Assembly (NCBI RefSeq): GCF_003148665.1
Contig: NZ_QGGQ01000006.1
Span: forward strand, 111,883-175,882
Direction: 5' to 3'
DNA: 64,000 bases
DNA from: Maribacter polysiphoniae
GTDB taxonomy: Bacteria > Bacteroidota > Bacteroidia > Flavobacteriales > Flavobacteriaceae
Below, in pieces: positions 53,594 to 63,998 of the stretch (positions are counted from its first letter, which is position 1; each line of letters opens with the position of its first letter). The notes under the pieces are model-generated. The model ran no database searches, was not told the DNA's origin, and saw only the letters and a list, made by a program, of their open reading frames with translations. A program made the translations under genes and the position numbers.

Positions 53594-55510
53594 ATGTCAA
53601 AATACCTTTACGCCTTTATTATTGTCCTTTTTACAAGTGTTTTCTACGCACAGGAAAGTGGCTCCCAATATATACATCAGCACTACGACCTAAAGGAATA
53701 CCGTATTCCCATGCGTGATGGCGCGGAACTTTTTACGGTGGTGTATACCCCGAAAGACCTTTCGGAAAAGGCACCGATATTATTAAACCGCACCTGTTAC
53801 AACGCCTCTAAGTTCACCGATTACCAAGTAGACGGTTATCCTTCGAAATACCTGGTAAAAGACGGTTATATCCTCGTCTTCCAGGATGTCCGGGGCAGGT
53901 ATATGTCCGACGGCACCTTTGATAATATGCGACCCATTGTTCCTGGGAACAATAGAAAGAACAAAAACGAAATCGACGAAAGTTCCGACACCTGGGATAC
54001 CATTGACTGGTTGATCAAGAATATTAAAGGAAACAACGGTAAGGTAGGCATATACGGTATTTCATATCCGGGTCATTATGCGGCGGCGGCGTTACCCGAC
54101 GCACATCCGGCCCTTAAGGCCTCATCACCACAGGCTCCCATTGCAGACTTTTTCTTTGATGACTTTCATCATCAGGGAGCTTTTCTACAGAGCTACACTG
54201 CGGCATATGCCGTTTTTGGGTATCAAAAGGACACCCTTACCCGGGACTCTTGGTATATTGATAAGATACAAAGGTTTTATAATAACCCACCTGCAGATGG
54301 CTATGACTTTCATTTGCGAATGGGGCCGCTTAAGAATATTACCGAAAAGTACCATTACGACAATTTCTTCTGGAAACAAGTCGTTGACCACCCCAATTAT
54401 GATGGGTTCTGGCAGAAAAGAAACATTCTCCCGCATTTAAAAAATGTAAAACCTGCCGTAATGACCGTTGGTGGCTGGTTCGATGCCGAAGATCTATATG
54501 GCCCATTGAACATATACAAGACCATTGAGGCGACCAGCCCCAAGGCTAAAAATACCATCGTAATGGGTCCGTGGGCACATGGCGGTTGGGCCAGGGAAAA
54601 CGGAAAGACCATTCATAACCATATTTATTTTGGGGATAGTATCTCAACATTTTACCAGAAGGAGATAGAACGAAAATTCTTTGCACACTATTTAAAAGAC
54701 GAAGAAACGGACCCACTTCCCGAAGCCTACATGTATGATACCGGTTCTAAAAAATGGGAAACCTTCGATGCATGGCCTCCCAAGGACTTAGAGCCCATAA
54801 CCCTCTATTTTGGTGAAAACGGAAAATTATCGATCAATGAACCCACGGATGGGGACGCTTCCTTTGAGTACACCAGCGACCCGAACAAACCCGTACCCTA
54901 CACCTCACAAATTGAGGGGCTGACCTTCACCCCCAGACGATTCATGTCCGATGACCAAAGGCAGGCTTCCCGCAGACCGGATGTCCTTACCTTTGAATCT
55001 GAAATACTATCGGAGGATATGCAACTGGCCGGGGAGCTATTTTCCAAGCTCAAGGTATCCATGACCGGTACGGATGCCGACTTTATCGTGAAACTCATTG
55101 ATGTTTACCCCAATGACCATCCCAATTACGAGCATAATCCAGAAAATATCGTCATGGGAGGCTACCAACAACTCGTGCGTTCAGAGGTTTTCAGGGGAAG
55201 GTTCAGAAACGGATTCGACAAACCCGAACCTTTTGTCCCCAACCAACCCACCGATGTTGGTTTTCGTTTACAGGATGTATTGCATACCTTTAAAAAGGGT
55301 CATCGCATCATGATCCAGATACACAGCACCTGGTTCCCGTACATTGACCGTAACCCACAAAAATATGTGGACAATATTTACAAGGCCGACGCATCGGATT
55401 TTATCAAATCGACCATTAAAATATATGGCACCTCTAAGATAGAGATCGGGAATACGGAATGTTGCCAACCTCCCGTGGTACGCCTAAAAGAACCGATTAT
55501 CAAGAATTAA
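53594..55510 (+). CDS. Secreted CocE/NonD-type serine hydrolase
   Basis: 638 residues with a Sec signal (YLYAFIIVLFTSVFYA, cleaved before QE). The alpha/beta-hydrolase domain has YRIPMRDGAELFTVVYTPKD, the nucleophile elbow YGISYPG (Ser about 157), acid GGWFDAEDLYG and His in GPWAHGGWARENG. The C-terminal jelly-roll (about 440-630) is typical of X-Pro dipeptidyl peptidase and glutaryl-7-ACA acylase relatives. It cleaves amide or ester bonds of unknown substrate outside the cytoplasm. Confidence 0.88.
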   Translation: MSKYLYAFIIVLFTSVFYAQESGSQYIHQHYDLKEYRIPMRDGAELFTVVYTPKDLSEKAPILLNRTCYNASKFTDYQVDGYPSKYLVKDGYILVFQDVRGRYMSDGTFDNMRPIVPGNNRKNKNEIDESSDTWDTIDWLIKNIKGNNGKVGIYGISYPGHYAAAALPDAHPALKASSPQAPIADFFFDDFHHQGAFLQSYTAAYAVFGYQKDTLTRDSWYIDKIQRFYNNPPADGYDFHLRMGPLKNITEKYHYDNFFWKQVVDHPNYDGFWQKRNILPHLKNVKPAVMTVGGWFDAEDLYGPLNIYKTIEATSPKAKNTIVMGPWAHGGWARENGKTIHNHIYFGDSISTFYQKEIERKFFAHYLKDEETDPLPEAYMYDTGSKKWETFDAWPPKDLEPITLYFGENGKLSINEPTDGDASFEYTSDPNKPVPYTSQIEGLTFTPRRFMSDDQRQASRRPDVLTFESEILSEDMQLAGELFSKLKVSMTGTDADFIVKLIDVYPNDHPNYEHNPENIVMGGYQQLVRSEVFRGRFRNGFDKPEPFVPNQPTDVGFRLQDVLHTFKKGHRIMIQIHSTWFPYIDRNPQKYVDNIYKADASDFIKSTIKIYGTSKIEIGNTECCQPPVVRLKEPIIKN

Positions 55511-55579
55511 TGCATACGAACCGTTATTGGTCCAGGATCTAATTTGTAATTTGGACCGATTTTTGATTTTACTTGATCT

Positions 55580-56902
55580 ATGAAAAAACTAGTTGTTATA
55601 CTTGCCCTGATCATCGGCATACCCCTACATGCCCAACATACCATTTCCGGCACATTTTCACCCGCCAAGGATTACAAATGGTTGATTGCCTATCGCCTAA
55701 AACCAGGCACACAAAGCTATATCGCCGATACCGCCGTCAAGAATGGGGTATTCAATCTAAAGATTCCTGCAAATGCCTTGCCGGGAACCTATAGACTGGT
55801 CTACGCCGTTCCCCAAGAACAATTCTATTTTGATGTCATCTATAACGGAAAGGAAGATATCACCTTTGCCTTTGATGCCACAAATGGGGTCTCGTTCTTT
55901 ACGTCGGACGAAAATATTCTCTTCAACACCTACTTTAAGGAAATCAACGACTTGGAACAACAGATCACGAATTACTATACAAGTTCAAGTACCGATGAAA
56001 AAGAATTCAAGGCCCTGACAAAACAGCTTCAAAGCACCCAGGATACCTATGAAAAAAAGACGGAAGGCACCATGGCCTATCACTTCATCAAAAGCAATAA
56101 ACCTTATATTCCCACAAATGCGGAACCGGTTGAAGTCTATGTGAACAACAAAAAGACCCATTATTTCGATGCCTTGGATTTTGACAACCCCATTTTACAG
56201 GCTTCAGGATTTTTGACAGACAAAATGATAAATTATGTTTTTACGGCATTGCCCCTAAAACCAATGACCGATATTGAAAAACAGAAGGCCATGAACCATA
56301 ACGTTGACACCATCAATGAAAAATTGAAGACCGTCAATGATCCGTATAAAATGCATCTTTTTTACAGTTTATGGACGCAAGCTTCCGTAACTACTTCCAA
56401 TATAACCGCTGACTATATCTACAAAACCTATTTAAAGGAACTTGCATCGACAGCAAAAAACAAAACCATAATCGACGAAGTGGAAGTACATAATAGATTA
56501 CGAATCGATGCATTGGCTCCTGACATCCAATGGAAGAAAGACGGCGTATCCCAATCCTTAAGTAACTTGAAAGGGGCCGAAAACTATGTGCTCGTCTTTT
56601 GGAGCAGTACCTGTAGCCACTGTTTACATGAACTTCCTGCCCTGCACAAAAAACTGGAAGATTTCAACACGGTCAAGGTTGTGGCGGTCGGACTTGAAAA
56701 CGACGATGTAAATTGGAAAAAGGAATCGGCGGATCTATCCCATTTTGAACATGCCATTGCGTTGGGCAAATGGGAAAGTGCTTATGCCAGCACCTATAAT
56801 ATCCAACAAACACCCACCTATTTTATATTGGACAAGGACAAACGAATTATCGCCAAACCCGATAACGACAAGGAAGTTGTTGAATTTTTGGAAAAGGAAT
56901 AA
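55580..56902 (+). CDS. TlpA-like thiol-disulfide protein
   Basis: 440 residues with a Sec signal (KLVVILALIIGIPLHA). Residues 20-130 form a DUF4369-like beta domain (ISGTFSPAKDYKWLIAYRLK), 130-300 are helical, and 310-440 form a thioredoxin domain. Its active site is WSSTCSHCLHELP, with Cys345 and Cys348, and the cis-Pro is in QQTPTYFILD. Such proteins act in periplasmic redox or cytochrome maturation. The gene lies 69 bp after the CocE-type hydrolase and may be in its transcript. Confidence 0.88.
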   Translation: MKKLVVILALIIGIPLHAQHTISGTFSPAKDYKWLIAYRLKPGTQSYIADTAVKNGVFNLKIPANALPGTYRLVYAVPQEQFYFDVIYNGKEDITFAFDATNGVSFFTSDENILFNTYFKEINDLEQQITNYYTSSSTDEKEFKALTKQLQSTQDTYEKKTEGTMAYHFIKSNKPYIPTNAEPVEVYVNNKKTHYFDALDFDNPILQASGFLTDKMINYVFTALPLKPMTDIEKQKAMNHNVDTINEKLKTVNDPYKMHLFYSLWTQASVTTSNITADYIYKTYLKELASTAKNKTIIDEVEVHNRLRIDALAPDIQWKKDGVSQSLSNLKGAENYVLVFWSSTCSHCLHELPALHKKLEDFNTVKVVAVGLENDDVNWKKESADLSHFEHAIALGKWESAYASTYNIQQTPTYFILDKDKRIIAKPDNDKEVVEFLEKE

Positions 56903-56906
56903 TCCC

Positions 56907-57566
56907 TTATAACATTTTAAGGTCCTTAATGGTCTTAAAGGCAATATCCACCTGGTCATCATTTACGATAATGGTGAACTCGTTGGTGGTTGATATAACT
57001 TCATAGAGTACAATACCTTCCCAGGCCAACCGTTGGAAAATGAAATAATAGATCCCCGGTACCGAGACATTCTCAGCGGGAAGTTTTACGGTTATGGAAG
57101 ACAGGTTATTCGCCTTCTGGGTGCATCGTTCCGTCTTAAAAAGAGTTTCAACGGTACTGTCCATTATATTACTAATGACAATATTGATTTCGTTGACACC
57201 CCTCGATGACGTATAGAACACATCCTGGTTGGAATGAATTTCCGCAAGGAGTTTTGCCTGTTGGGTAAGAATGGTCTCCGATGCCAAAAAGGTATAATCG
57301 GTCAAAGAGGACCGTACCGTTATTTCACCGATATTCTTTAAAACCTTGATAATTTTATGGGTAGCCCTAAATTCCAGGTCATCAGACAATCGTTTTAAGG
57401 CCATGACAATGGCACCATTACGAATATCTTTCCCCAATTGCTCCTCAATTTCCGGCTTTACGATTCTAGAAAGCGATGTTAGGTTGATAATCCCTTGTGC
57501 CAAAGCACTTTGAAGAAAAGGTTTCTTCTTGATATACTCTTCTACTACGGACGATATTGTTTTCAT
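56907..57566 (-). CDS. ACT-like domain regulatory protein
   Basis: 219 residues, cytoplasmic. The N-terminal half is helical (KTISSVVEEYIKKKPFLQSA, then KDIRNGAIVMALKRLSDDLE), resembling a winged-helix or helical DNA-binding start. The C-terminal 80 residues match an ACT domain (VSVPGIYYFIFQRLAWEGIV followed by LYEVISTTNEFTIIV). Such proteins are sometimes labelled aspartate kinase because of the ACT region, but the kinase domain is absent. It is probably a ligand-responsive regulator; the ligand is not identified. Confidence 0.75.
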   Translation of the reverse strand: MKTISSVVEEYIKKKPFLQSALAQGIINLTSLSRIVKPEIEEQLGKDIRNGAIVMALKRLSDDLEFRATHKIIKVLKNIGEITVRSSLTDYTFLASETILTQQAKLLAEIHSNQDVFYTSSRGVNEINIVISNIMDSTVETLFKTERCTQKANNLSSITVKLPAENVSVPGIYYFIFQRLAWEGIVLYEVISTTNEFTIIVNDDQVDIAFKTIKDLKML

Positions 57567-57631
57567 AATGCTTAAAATGTCTACAAATATAACATAATGT
57601 TATAAATAAAACAAATTGTGGGATATTAAAT

Positions 57632-57991
57632 TCAGAAATGGTAAAAAGCACTTTCCAAATGATCGATCTTAAAGACCTTATTGTTCTTTAAAATCGTGAT
57701 GACATCAAAGCGCACCTCAACGTCCAAATCCTGTTCCGTAACATAGTGATCTGCCCCCATCACCAATAAGTCTATTTTCCGTTTGGTGATGGTCTCTGCT
57801 ATGTTCTCGACAAAATCGGTGCTTCGGGAACGCACCTCAACAATGGCCAAAATCGCATCCTTCTGTGCAATGATATCGATCTCAGCTTTTAAATACCTAT
57901 AATTCCTATACTTTATCGCATAGCCTTTTTGAATCAAAAAATCGACTGCAATTTGCTCTCCCTCTTTACCAAATTCGTTATGTTTTCCCAT
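57632..57991 (-). CDS. yraN: YraN/UPF0102 family protein
   Basis: 119 residues from the ATG at 57991; an upstream ATG at 58012 adds seven residues. The nuclease-like fold shows GKEGEQIAVDFLIQKGYAIK, AEIDIIAQKDAILAIVEVRS (the D and E-x-R of the PD-(D/E)xK pattern) and AETITKRKIDLLVMGADHYV. The family is related to Holliday-junction resolvases. Its role is not settled. It is transcribed with the ACT-like gene, on the opposite strand from the DUF1800 gene. Confidence 0.9.
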   Translation of the reverse strand: MGKHNEFGKEGEQIAVDFLIQKGYAIKYRNYRYLKAEIDIIAQKDAILAIVEVRSRSTDFVENIAETITKRKIDLLVMGADHYVTEQDLDVEVRFDVITILKNNKVFKIDHLESAFYHF

Positions 57992-58184
57992 ATTTTCCTT
58001 CTTTATAATCAAAAAAAATGCATTTCATCGAAAATATATGACTTTCGTCGTCTTTTTGGATTGTATCACCGTTATTTGAAATGTATAACAACGAAAATAA
58101 TTGGATTTACATAATATCCAATTTGTTTAGACGTTAAGAATTTGCCCCCTACGCACATGAACGTTCTTAAAGCCTAAAATTACT

Positions 58185-59693
58185 ATGGAATACTTCGTTA
58201 ATTGTAACACCTCTACATTAGCGCCGTACACTGCGCCTTTGGATAAATCCAAGGCAGCGCATTTGTACCGGAGATTGGGGTTTAGTGCCTCAGTCGAAAC
58301 TATTGATCAAGCCGTTGGACAATCGGCTGGTGCTTTGGTAGACAATCTTATTAACCAAGCCATAAATATGGCACCGACCCCAGCACCGAGTTGGGCAGAT
58401 TGGAACAATAGCAACTATCCCGCCGATGATGATGCGGCCGGCCAACTACGCAGGGCCCAGATAGACGAATGGAGTTTGACCTATACGAATGCCATGCTCA
58501 ATAACAACCTAAGGGACCGATTGAGTTTCTTTTGGAGCAACCATTTTGTAACCCAACTCTCTGTATACGACTGTAGTTCCTTTCTATATCATTATATCAA
58601 TTGCCTGCAACGCAATTCCATCGCGAATTTCAAGACTTTTGTCAGTGAGATCGGTTTAACCAGCGCCATGCTCTATTATTTGGATGGTGTATATAACAAT
58701 GGTAACAACCCGAATGAGAACTATGCGAGGGAGCTGTATGAACTTTTTACCCTAGGGGATGGCAATGGCTATACCGAGGAGGACATTGTGGAAACGGCCA
58801 AGGCCCTTTCAGGTTATGTAGAACGGGGCGAGATAGGCTGCGAACCCGTAACCTTCGATCCTACCAAATTCAATACGGACAACAAGACCATTTTTGGTCA
58901 AACCGGTAACTGGGGGTATGACGATGTCATTGATATCCTCTTTGAGCAACGCGGTGCCCAATTGTCCGATTTTATATGCCGGAAGCTTTATGAGTTTTTC
59001 GTGCACCCGGATTCCAGAGACGATATGAACAATGCCCAGGTCATTATCGACGGCATGGCTGCCACTTTCATGGCAAACGATTATGAAATCGCACCGGTTT
59101 TATCCCAACTCTTTAAAAGTCAACATTTCTTTGATGATGAAGCCATTGGGGTCATCATAAAAAGTCCGTTCGATATTTATTTGAACTTTCTAAACGAAAC
59201 CGGTTTTACATATTCTGACACCACTTTGGCCAGTATGATCAATTATAGCGATCTCTTGGGACAGACCTTGTTCAACCCTGTAGAGGTTGAAGGGTGGCAG
59301 CGCAATAGAACGTGGATCAACACCAATTTTATGATCGGTCGTTGGCTTACCATGGAAACCATCATTGATGGTCTCTATCAAAACGACCCTGAACAATTCC
59401 GAGCATTTGCAACCAACGCCGTTGGAACTGCGGATAGCGGTACCAGTAACCCCGAAATCGTAGTGACCGCTATCGTCAACAAGATTGCCCCCAAAGGCAT
59501 GTATACCACGGAACAATTCGACAATGCCGTATCGGCATTTACCATTTCTGAAGTTCCCATGTCGTACTACAGTCCCGATTTCGTGGATGGTGGAACATCA
59601 CAATGGATTTTGAATATTTCGGCATCCGTTCCATCACAGGTACACTTGCTTTTACGTCATCTTTCAAGACAACCAGAATTTCAACTAAAATAA
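58185..59693 (+). CDS. DUF1800 domain protein
   Basis: 502 residues. It opens LDKSKAAHLYRRLGFSASVE and contains LRDRLSFFWSNHFVTQ, NENYARELYELFTLGDGNGY (the E-x-x-R-E-x-x-E-L-F-T-L-G signature of DUF1800) and a C-terminal LLRHLSRQPEFQLK. No signal peptide is seen at the start, which differs from many exported members. The partner gene DUF1501, ten bases after its stop, has a Tat signal. The two could be exported together. Confidence 0.9.
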   Translation: MEYFVNCNTSTLAPYTAPLDKSKAAHLYRRLGFSASVETIDQAVGQSAGALVDNLINQAINMAPTPAPSWADWNNSNYPADDDAAGQLRRAQIDEWSLTYTNAMLNNNLRDRLSFFWSNHFVTQLSVYDCSSFLYHYINCLQRNSIANFKTFVSEIGLTSAMLYYLDGVYNNGNNPNENYARELYELFTLGDGNGYTEEDIVETAKALSGYVERGEIGCEPVTFDPTKFNTDNKTIFGQTGNWGYDDVIDILFEQRGAQLSDFICRKLYEFFVHPDSRDDMNNAQVIIDGMAATFMANDYEIAPVLSQLFKSQHFFDDEAIGVIIKSPFDIYLNFLNETGFTYSDTTLASMINYSDLLGQTLFNPVEVEGWQRNRTWINTNFMIGRWLTMETIIDGLYQNDPEQFRAFATNAVGTADSGTSNPEIVVTAIVNKIAPKGMYTTEQFDNAVSAFTISEVPMSYYSPDFVDGGTSQWILNISASVPSQVHLLLRHLSRQPEFQLK

Positions 59694-59703
59694 ACCTACG
59701 ATT

Positions 59704-61419
59704 ATGTGCGATACTCACGATAAAACTCCATTTAAAGGCTTAGAACATGAGGGCCATGATCACGAACATAAGGCCTGGAGCAGACGTTCCTTTTTACAGG
59801 CACTAGGCATAGCAGGCTCTGGATCAATGCTATTGGGATCACAGATGTTAACAGCCTCTGCCCCATCCCCATTGACCTCTGCCATAGCCGCGGCTGAAAC
59901 CGACAATATCCTTATCCTTATCAGGTTGAATGGTGGTAATGATGGTTTAAGTACGGTTATCCCCATGGAACAATATGATTCCTATGCCAATGCAAGGCCC
60001 AATATTTATATTCCTGAAAGTAAGGTATTGAAACTAACCGATGAATTCGGGGTACCTTCCTATATGAAATCGCTGGAGCCCATGTGGGGCGATGGCCAAT
60101 TTAAAGCGGTACACGGTGTCGGGTACCAAAATCAAAGCCTTTCCCACTTTACGGGAACTGATATCTTTGGAAGCACCGATATCAATACCACTGGGTTCTC
60201 AGGAGAGGACACGGGTTGGATGGGCAGGCATTTTGAACATCTATATCCCGATTATCTATCCGATTTTCCCGGAAGTAGACCTACCGATGGCCCTGCTGCC
60301 ATACAAGTCGGAAACTATGGTAGTCTTGTTTTTGAAGGTGAGGAAACCAACTACGCCTTTGTGACCAATAATGTTGACCAATTACAGCAAATCGCCGAAA
60401 CAGGCCTACAATATTCCGTAGATGAAGCCCTTTTTGATGATTGTATGTATTCCGATCAAATCAAGTTTCTTAGGGGCGTATCGAACGTCACCAATGAATA
60501 TGCAGGAATAATCCATGAGGCCTATATGCGTGGCCAAAACCAAGTGGAATACCAAGACAATGGTTTTGCTAGGCAATTGGCCATTTTAGCACGATTGATC
60601 AAAGGGAATCTGGGCACCAAGGTATATATGATCTCTATGGGAGGTTTTGATACCCACGGAAACCAGCCCTTGACCCATGAACGCCTAATGACCAATTTGT
60701 CGGTTGCCGTGGATAATTTTTACGATGATATTGCCTTTACCCAACAGGATGAGAAGGTTTTGAGCATGACTTTTTCCGAATTCGGAAGACGAATTTTCGA
60801 AAACGGTTCCAATGGTACCGATCACGGTAAGGCCGCTCCAACACTTTTCTTTGGCTCCGGCCTAAACGGCAGTGCCTTTGTTGGGGAACATCCTACCTTG
60901 GACAATCCCGATGGTCGCGGTAACCTTGAGTTTACGATGGACTTTAGGGATCTCTATGCCACAGTACTGGCGGAATGGCTGTGTGTTGATATTCCTTTGG
61001 TAGAACAACATTTATTAAACCACCCCTATGCACCTGTAAATCTCGGATTCAACTGTAGTGGTACTGATTTTCCGGATATTGTTTACAGTGATGGGGAACC
61101 TACTTTACCAACAACGGGACCTACCCCAGAAACACCCTTTGATCCCCAATTGTTGGATGCTATTGTACACAAACCTTTTTATCCTACGGATAGTACACCA
61201 CATATTTACTTGGAAATGCCCTTTAGTGCCCACGTAGATATTCAATTGTACAATATTCTTGGACAAAATGTGGGGACCGTCTTCAACGAGATGATGTTTG
61301 AAGGTTCTACAGAGATAAATATTAGGGAGCGAATGCCAAGTCATTTATCTACCGGTAAATATATTTATCGCATTAATGTACAGAATCAAAAAATGAGTAA
61401 ATCGGTAATGGTTGCTTAA
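59704..61419 (+). CDS. DUF1501 domain protein with Tat signal and T9SS C-terminal domain
   Basis: 571 residues. The His-rich N-region (HEGHDHEHKAW) leads to a twin-arginine motif WSRRSFLQALGIAGSGSML. The DUF1501 domain shows ILIRLNGGNDGLSTVIPMEQ, VHGVGYQNQSLSHFTGTDIF, GGFDTHGNQPLTHERLM and TFSEFGRRIFENGSNGTDHG, of the alkaline-phosphatase superfamily. The last 80 residues (from LLDAIVHKPFYPTDS through YIYRINVQNQKMSKSVMV) match a T9SS type A C-terminal signal. A Tat plus T9SS route would be unusual. It pairs with the DUF1800 gene, ten bases upstream. Confidence 0.9.
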   Translation: MCDTHDKTPFKGLEHEGHDHEHKAWSRRSFLQALGIAGSGSMLLGSQMLTASAPSPLTSAIAAAETDNILILIRLNGGNDGLSTVIPMEQYDSYANARPNIYIPESKVLKLTDEFGVPSYMKSLEPMWGDGQFKAVHGVGYQNQSLSHFTGTDIFGSTDINTTGFSGEDTGWMGRHFEHLYPDYLSDFPGSRPTDGPAAIQVGNYGSLVFEGEETNYAFVTNNVDQLQQIAETGLQYSVDEALFDDCMYSDQIKFLRGVSNVTNEYAGIIHEAYMRGQNQVEYQDNGFARQLAILARLIKGNLGTKVYMISMGGFDTHGNQPLTHERLMTNLSVAVDNFYDDIAFTQQDEKVLSMTFSEFGRRIFENGSNGTDHGKAAPTLFFGSGLNGSAFVGEHPTLDNPDGRGNLEFTMDFRDLYATVLAEWLCVDIPLVEQHLLNHPYAPVNLGFNCSGTDFPDIVYSDGEPTLPTTGPTPETPFDPQLLDAIVHKPFYPTDSTPHIYLEMPFSAHVDIQLYNILGQNVGTVFNEMMFEGSTEINIRERMPSHLSTGKYIYRINVQNQKMSKSVMVA

Positions 61420-61437
61420 ACAAACCCCACTACCTCT

Positions 61438-61478
61438 AAGGGCCCTATTTCCATATGAAAGGGGCCCTTTCTTTTTTT
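61438..61478 (+). terminator. Terminator after DUF1501 gene
   Basis: Stem AAGGGCCC/GGGCCCTT with a 16-base loop followed by TCTTTTTTT on the plus strand. Confidence 0.85.
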
Positions 61479-61596
61479 AATCGATTTAGACCCGAAAAAC
61501 ACAATTATTATTGCTCCCGTAATCCAATACAAATCCGTAGGAATAGGTAAATCTCCCATCAAAATCTGTATTTTTGTCGTTTAATTTCGAAAGTTG

Positions 61597-63675
61597 ATGA
61601 CAGATAACGCAAAATCCCCAGCCCGATATACCATTACAGCAGCATTACCCTATACCAATGGACCCATACATATTGGGCACTTGGCGGGTGTATACGTACC
61701 TGCCGATATCTATGCCAGATACCAGCGACTACAAGGTAAGGATGTAGCCTTTGTTTGTGGAAGTGATGAACATGGGGTGGCCATTTCAATGAAGGCCAAA
61801 AAGGAAGGTATTACCCCCAAGGAGGTCATTGATAAGTATGACGGTATCATACGTAAATCGTTTGAGGAGTTCGGTATTACTTTTGACAATTACTCCAGGA
61901 CTTCACGTGAAATCCACCATAAAACAGCTTCCGACTTTTTTGTAAAGCTTTACGAGCAAGGCGATTTTATTGAGGAAACCACGGCACAATTGTACGATGA
62001 GGAAGCCAAACAGTTCTTGGCCGATCGTTTTGTCGTCGGCACATGCCCAAAATGTGGCCATGAGGAAGCCTATGGTGACCAATGTGAGAATTGTGGCTCT
62101 ACCCTGAATGCGACGGACCTTATCAATCCGAAATCGACCATAACAGGTACAGTGCCCACCACCAAAGAAACCAAACATTGGTTTTTACCCTTGGATCGCT
62201 ATGAGGATTTCCTTAAGGAATGGATTCTTGAGGGCCATAAAAAAGATTGGAAACCCAACGTCTATGGCCAATGTAAAAGTTGGATCGATGACGGATTAAA
62301 ACCCAGGGCCGTTACCCGCGATCTCGATTGGGGTATTCCCGTACCGGTGGAAGGTGGCGAGGGCAAAGTATTGTATGTTTGGTTCGATGCCCCTATCGGC
62401 TATATTTCATCGACCAAGGAATGGGCCGCCCGCGAGGGCAAGGATTGGGAGCCCTATTGGAAGGATAAGGACACCAAATTACTGCATTTCATAGGCAAGG
62501 ATAACATTGTTTTCCACTGCATTATCTTCCCAAGTATCTTAAAGGCCCACGGCGAATATATTCTTCCGGACAATGTACCGGCCAACGAGTTCCTGAATTT
62601 GGAAGGCAACAAACTTTCCACCTCAAAAAACTGGGCGGTATGGTTGCATGAGTATTTAGTGGATTTTCCAGATATGCAAGATGCATTGCGGTACACCCTA
62701 ACGGCCAATGCACCCGAAACAAAGGACAATGACTTTACCTGGAAGGATTTCCAGGCCCGTAACAATAACGAACTGGTTGCCATTCTAGGGAACTTTATCA
62801 ATCGGGTCGTGGTCTTGACGAATAAATATTACGAAGGCGTAGTTCCCAGTCCTTCCGAGTTCTCCCAAGTGGACAAGGAAACCTTGGAACAGCTGCGAAA
62901 ATACCCTGAGATCATTGCAAGTTCCATTGAACGCTACCGTTTTAGGGAAGCCGGTCAGGAACTGATGAACCTAGCGCGATTGGGCAACAAATACCTGGCC
63001 GATGAAGAGCCTTGGAAAGTAATCAAACAAGATGGGGAACGGGTAAGGACCATTATGTTCGTCGCCCTACAGATTGCTACAGGACTGGCTGTATTGAGCG
63101 AACCCTTTTTGCCCTTTACTTCCGGAAAATTAAAACAAATACTTGCCCTCGGTTCAAGCGCAGACGAGGCCTTATGGGCGAAAGTCGCAACCCAGGAAAC
63201 CCTACTCGCACCCCAACATAAGATCAACAAGGCCGAACTGCTCTTTAGAAAAGTGGAGGACAGCGAAATACAGGCCCAATTGGATAAGTTGGAAGCCACC
63301 AAAAAAGCGAACGAAAACGAAAACAAAGCACTTATGCCACAAAAGGACACGATTACTTTCGATGACTTCTCAAAACTCGACATGCGCGTAGGCACTATTG
63401 TCGAAGCTGAAAAAATGGCCAAGGCCAAGAAATTATTGGTTCTTAAGGTAGATACCGGCCTAGATACCCGAACCATCGTTTCGGGTATAGCAGAGAGTTT
63501 TACGCCCGAGGAAATCGTAGGCAAAAAAGTGACCGTTCTGATCAACCTTGCCCCAAGGGCATTGCGCGGTGTTGAAAGTGAAGGGATGATCTTGATGACC
63601 GAGAATGCTGATGGTAAATTGGTCTTTGTAAACCCTGATGAGGATAATGTCGGGAATGGATTAACGATAAATTAA
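61597..63675 (+). CDS. metG: Methionyl-tRNA synthetase
   Basis: 692 residues from the ATG at 61597, preferred to the TTG three bases earlier. Class I core: [20 protein letters not shown] (HIGH motif), the zinc knuckle [18 protein letters not shown], and [15 protein letters not shown] (the KMSKS-type loop). The C-terminal tRNA-binding domain (about 585-692) reads [20 protein letters not shown] and [16 protein letters not shown] and resembles Trbp111. A -7-like TATTTTTG lies at 61569-61576, 21 bp before the start. Confidence 0.96.
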   Translation: MTDNAKSPARYTITAALPYTNGPIHIGHLAGVYVPADIYARYQRLQGKDVAFVCGSDEHGVAISMKAKKEGITPKEVIDKYDGIIRKSFEEFGITFDNYSRTSREIHHKTASDFFVKLYEQGDFIEETTAQLYDEEAKQFLADRFVVGTCPKCGHEEAYGDQCENCGSTLNATDLINPKSTITGTVPTTKETKHWFLPLDRYEDFLKEWILEGHKKDWKPNVYGQCKSWIDDGLKPRAVTRDLDWGIPVPVEGGEGKVLYVWFDAPIGYISSTKEWAAREGKDWEPYWKDKDTKLLHFIGKDNIVFHCIIFPSILKAHGEYILPDNVPANEFLNLEGNKLSTSKNWAVWLHEYLVDFPDMQDALRYTLTANAPETKDNDFTWKDFQARNNNELVAILGNFINRVVVLTNKYYEGVVPSPSEFSQVDKETLEQLRKYPEIIASSIERYRFREAGQELMNLARLGNKYLADEEPWKVIKQDGERVRTIMFVALQIATGLAVLSEPFLPFTSGKLKQILALGSSADEALWAKVATQETLLAPQHKINKAELLFRKVEDSEIQAQLDKLEATKKANENENKALMPQKDTITFDDFSKLDMRVGTIVEAEKMAKAKKLLVLKVDTGLDTRTIVSGIAESFTPEEIVGKKVTVLINLAPRALRGVESEGMILMTENADGKLVFVNPDEDNVGNGLTIN

Positions 63676-63797
63676 ACCCTTCAACAAAGTACGATTATTG
63701 GTTCTTTTTAAGATAGGCGAAGTGTCTTCGATCAAATACGCACCCTATGATGTCCGGTCGAGCGCAGTCGAGACCTGGTTTAAAGCAGAAGACTTCA
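63676..63797. other. Spacer with hairpin repeat copy 1
   Basis: Holds the first copy of the 36-bp repeat (63750-63785); no gene seen. Confidence 0.6.
63750..63785. repeat. GTCGAGCGCAGTCGAG hairpin repeat, copy 1
   Basis: The unit starts ATGTCCGGTCGAGCGCAGTC and ends GAGACCTGGTTTAAAG. GGTCGA and TCGA-g-ACC can pair around GCGCAG. It recurs at 63965-64000 with a single mismatch (TGG to TAG). Confidence 0.9.
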
Positions 63798-63998
63798 ATG
63801 CAATTTTACTATGTTTATATACTAATGTGTTCGGACGGATTGACATATACCGGTATCACCAATGATATCACACGAAGGTTCGATGAACACCAAAAAGGAG
63901 TACGGAATACGGTTGGACTTTTCCAAGTGGGGCCGGTACTGGGAATGATTGATTTTAAAACCCAATGTCCGGTCGAGCGCAGTCGAGACCTAGTTTAA
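63798..63998 (+). CDS. Truncated GIY-YIG family nuclease ORF
   Basis: 66 residues from the ATG at 63798; an upstream ATG at 63747 would read the repeat and is rejected. YYVYILMCSDGLTYTGITND contains the GIY-YIG motif (YVYIL and YTGIT), followed by ITRRFDEHQKG, the conserved Arg-x-x-E-His part. After HQKG the sequence diverges from small GIY-YIG proteins, which normally continue about 40 more residues. It ends in the second hairpin repeat, which supplies its stop. It is probably a remnant truncated by that repeat. Related small GIY-YIG genes are multi-copy in Bacteroidota. Confidence 0.65.
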   Translation: MQFYYVYILMCSDGLTYTGITNDITRRFDEHQKGVRNTVGLFQVGPVLGMIDFKTQCPVERSRDLV

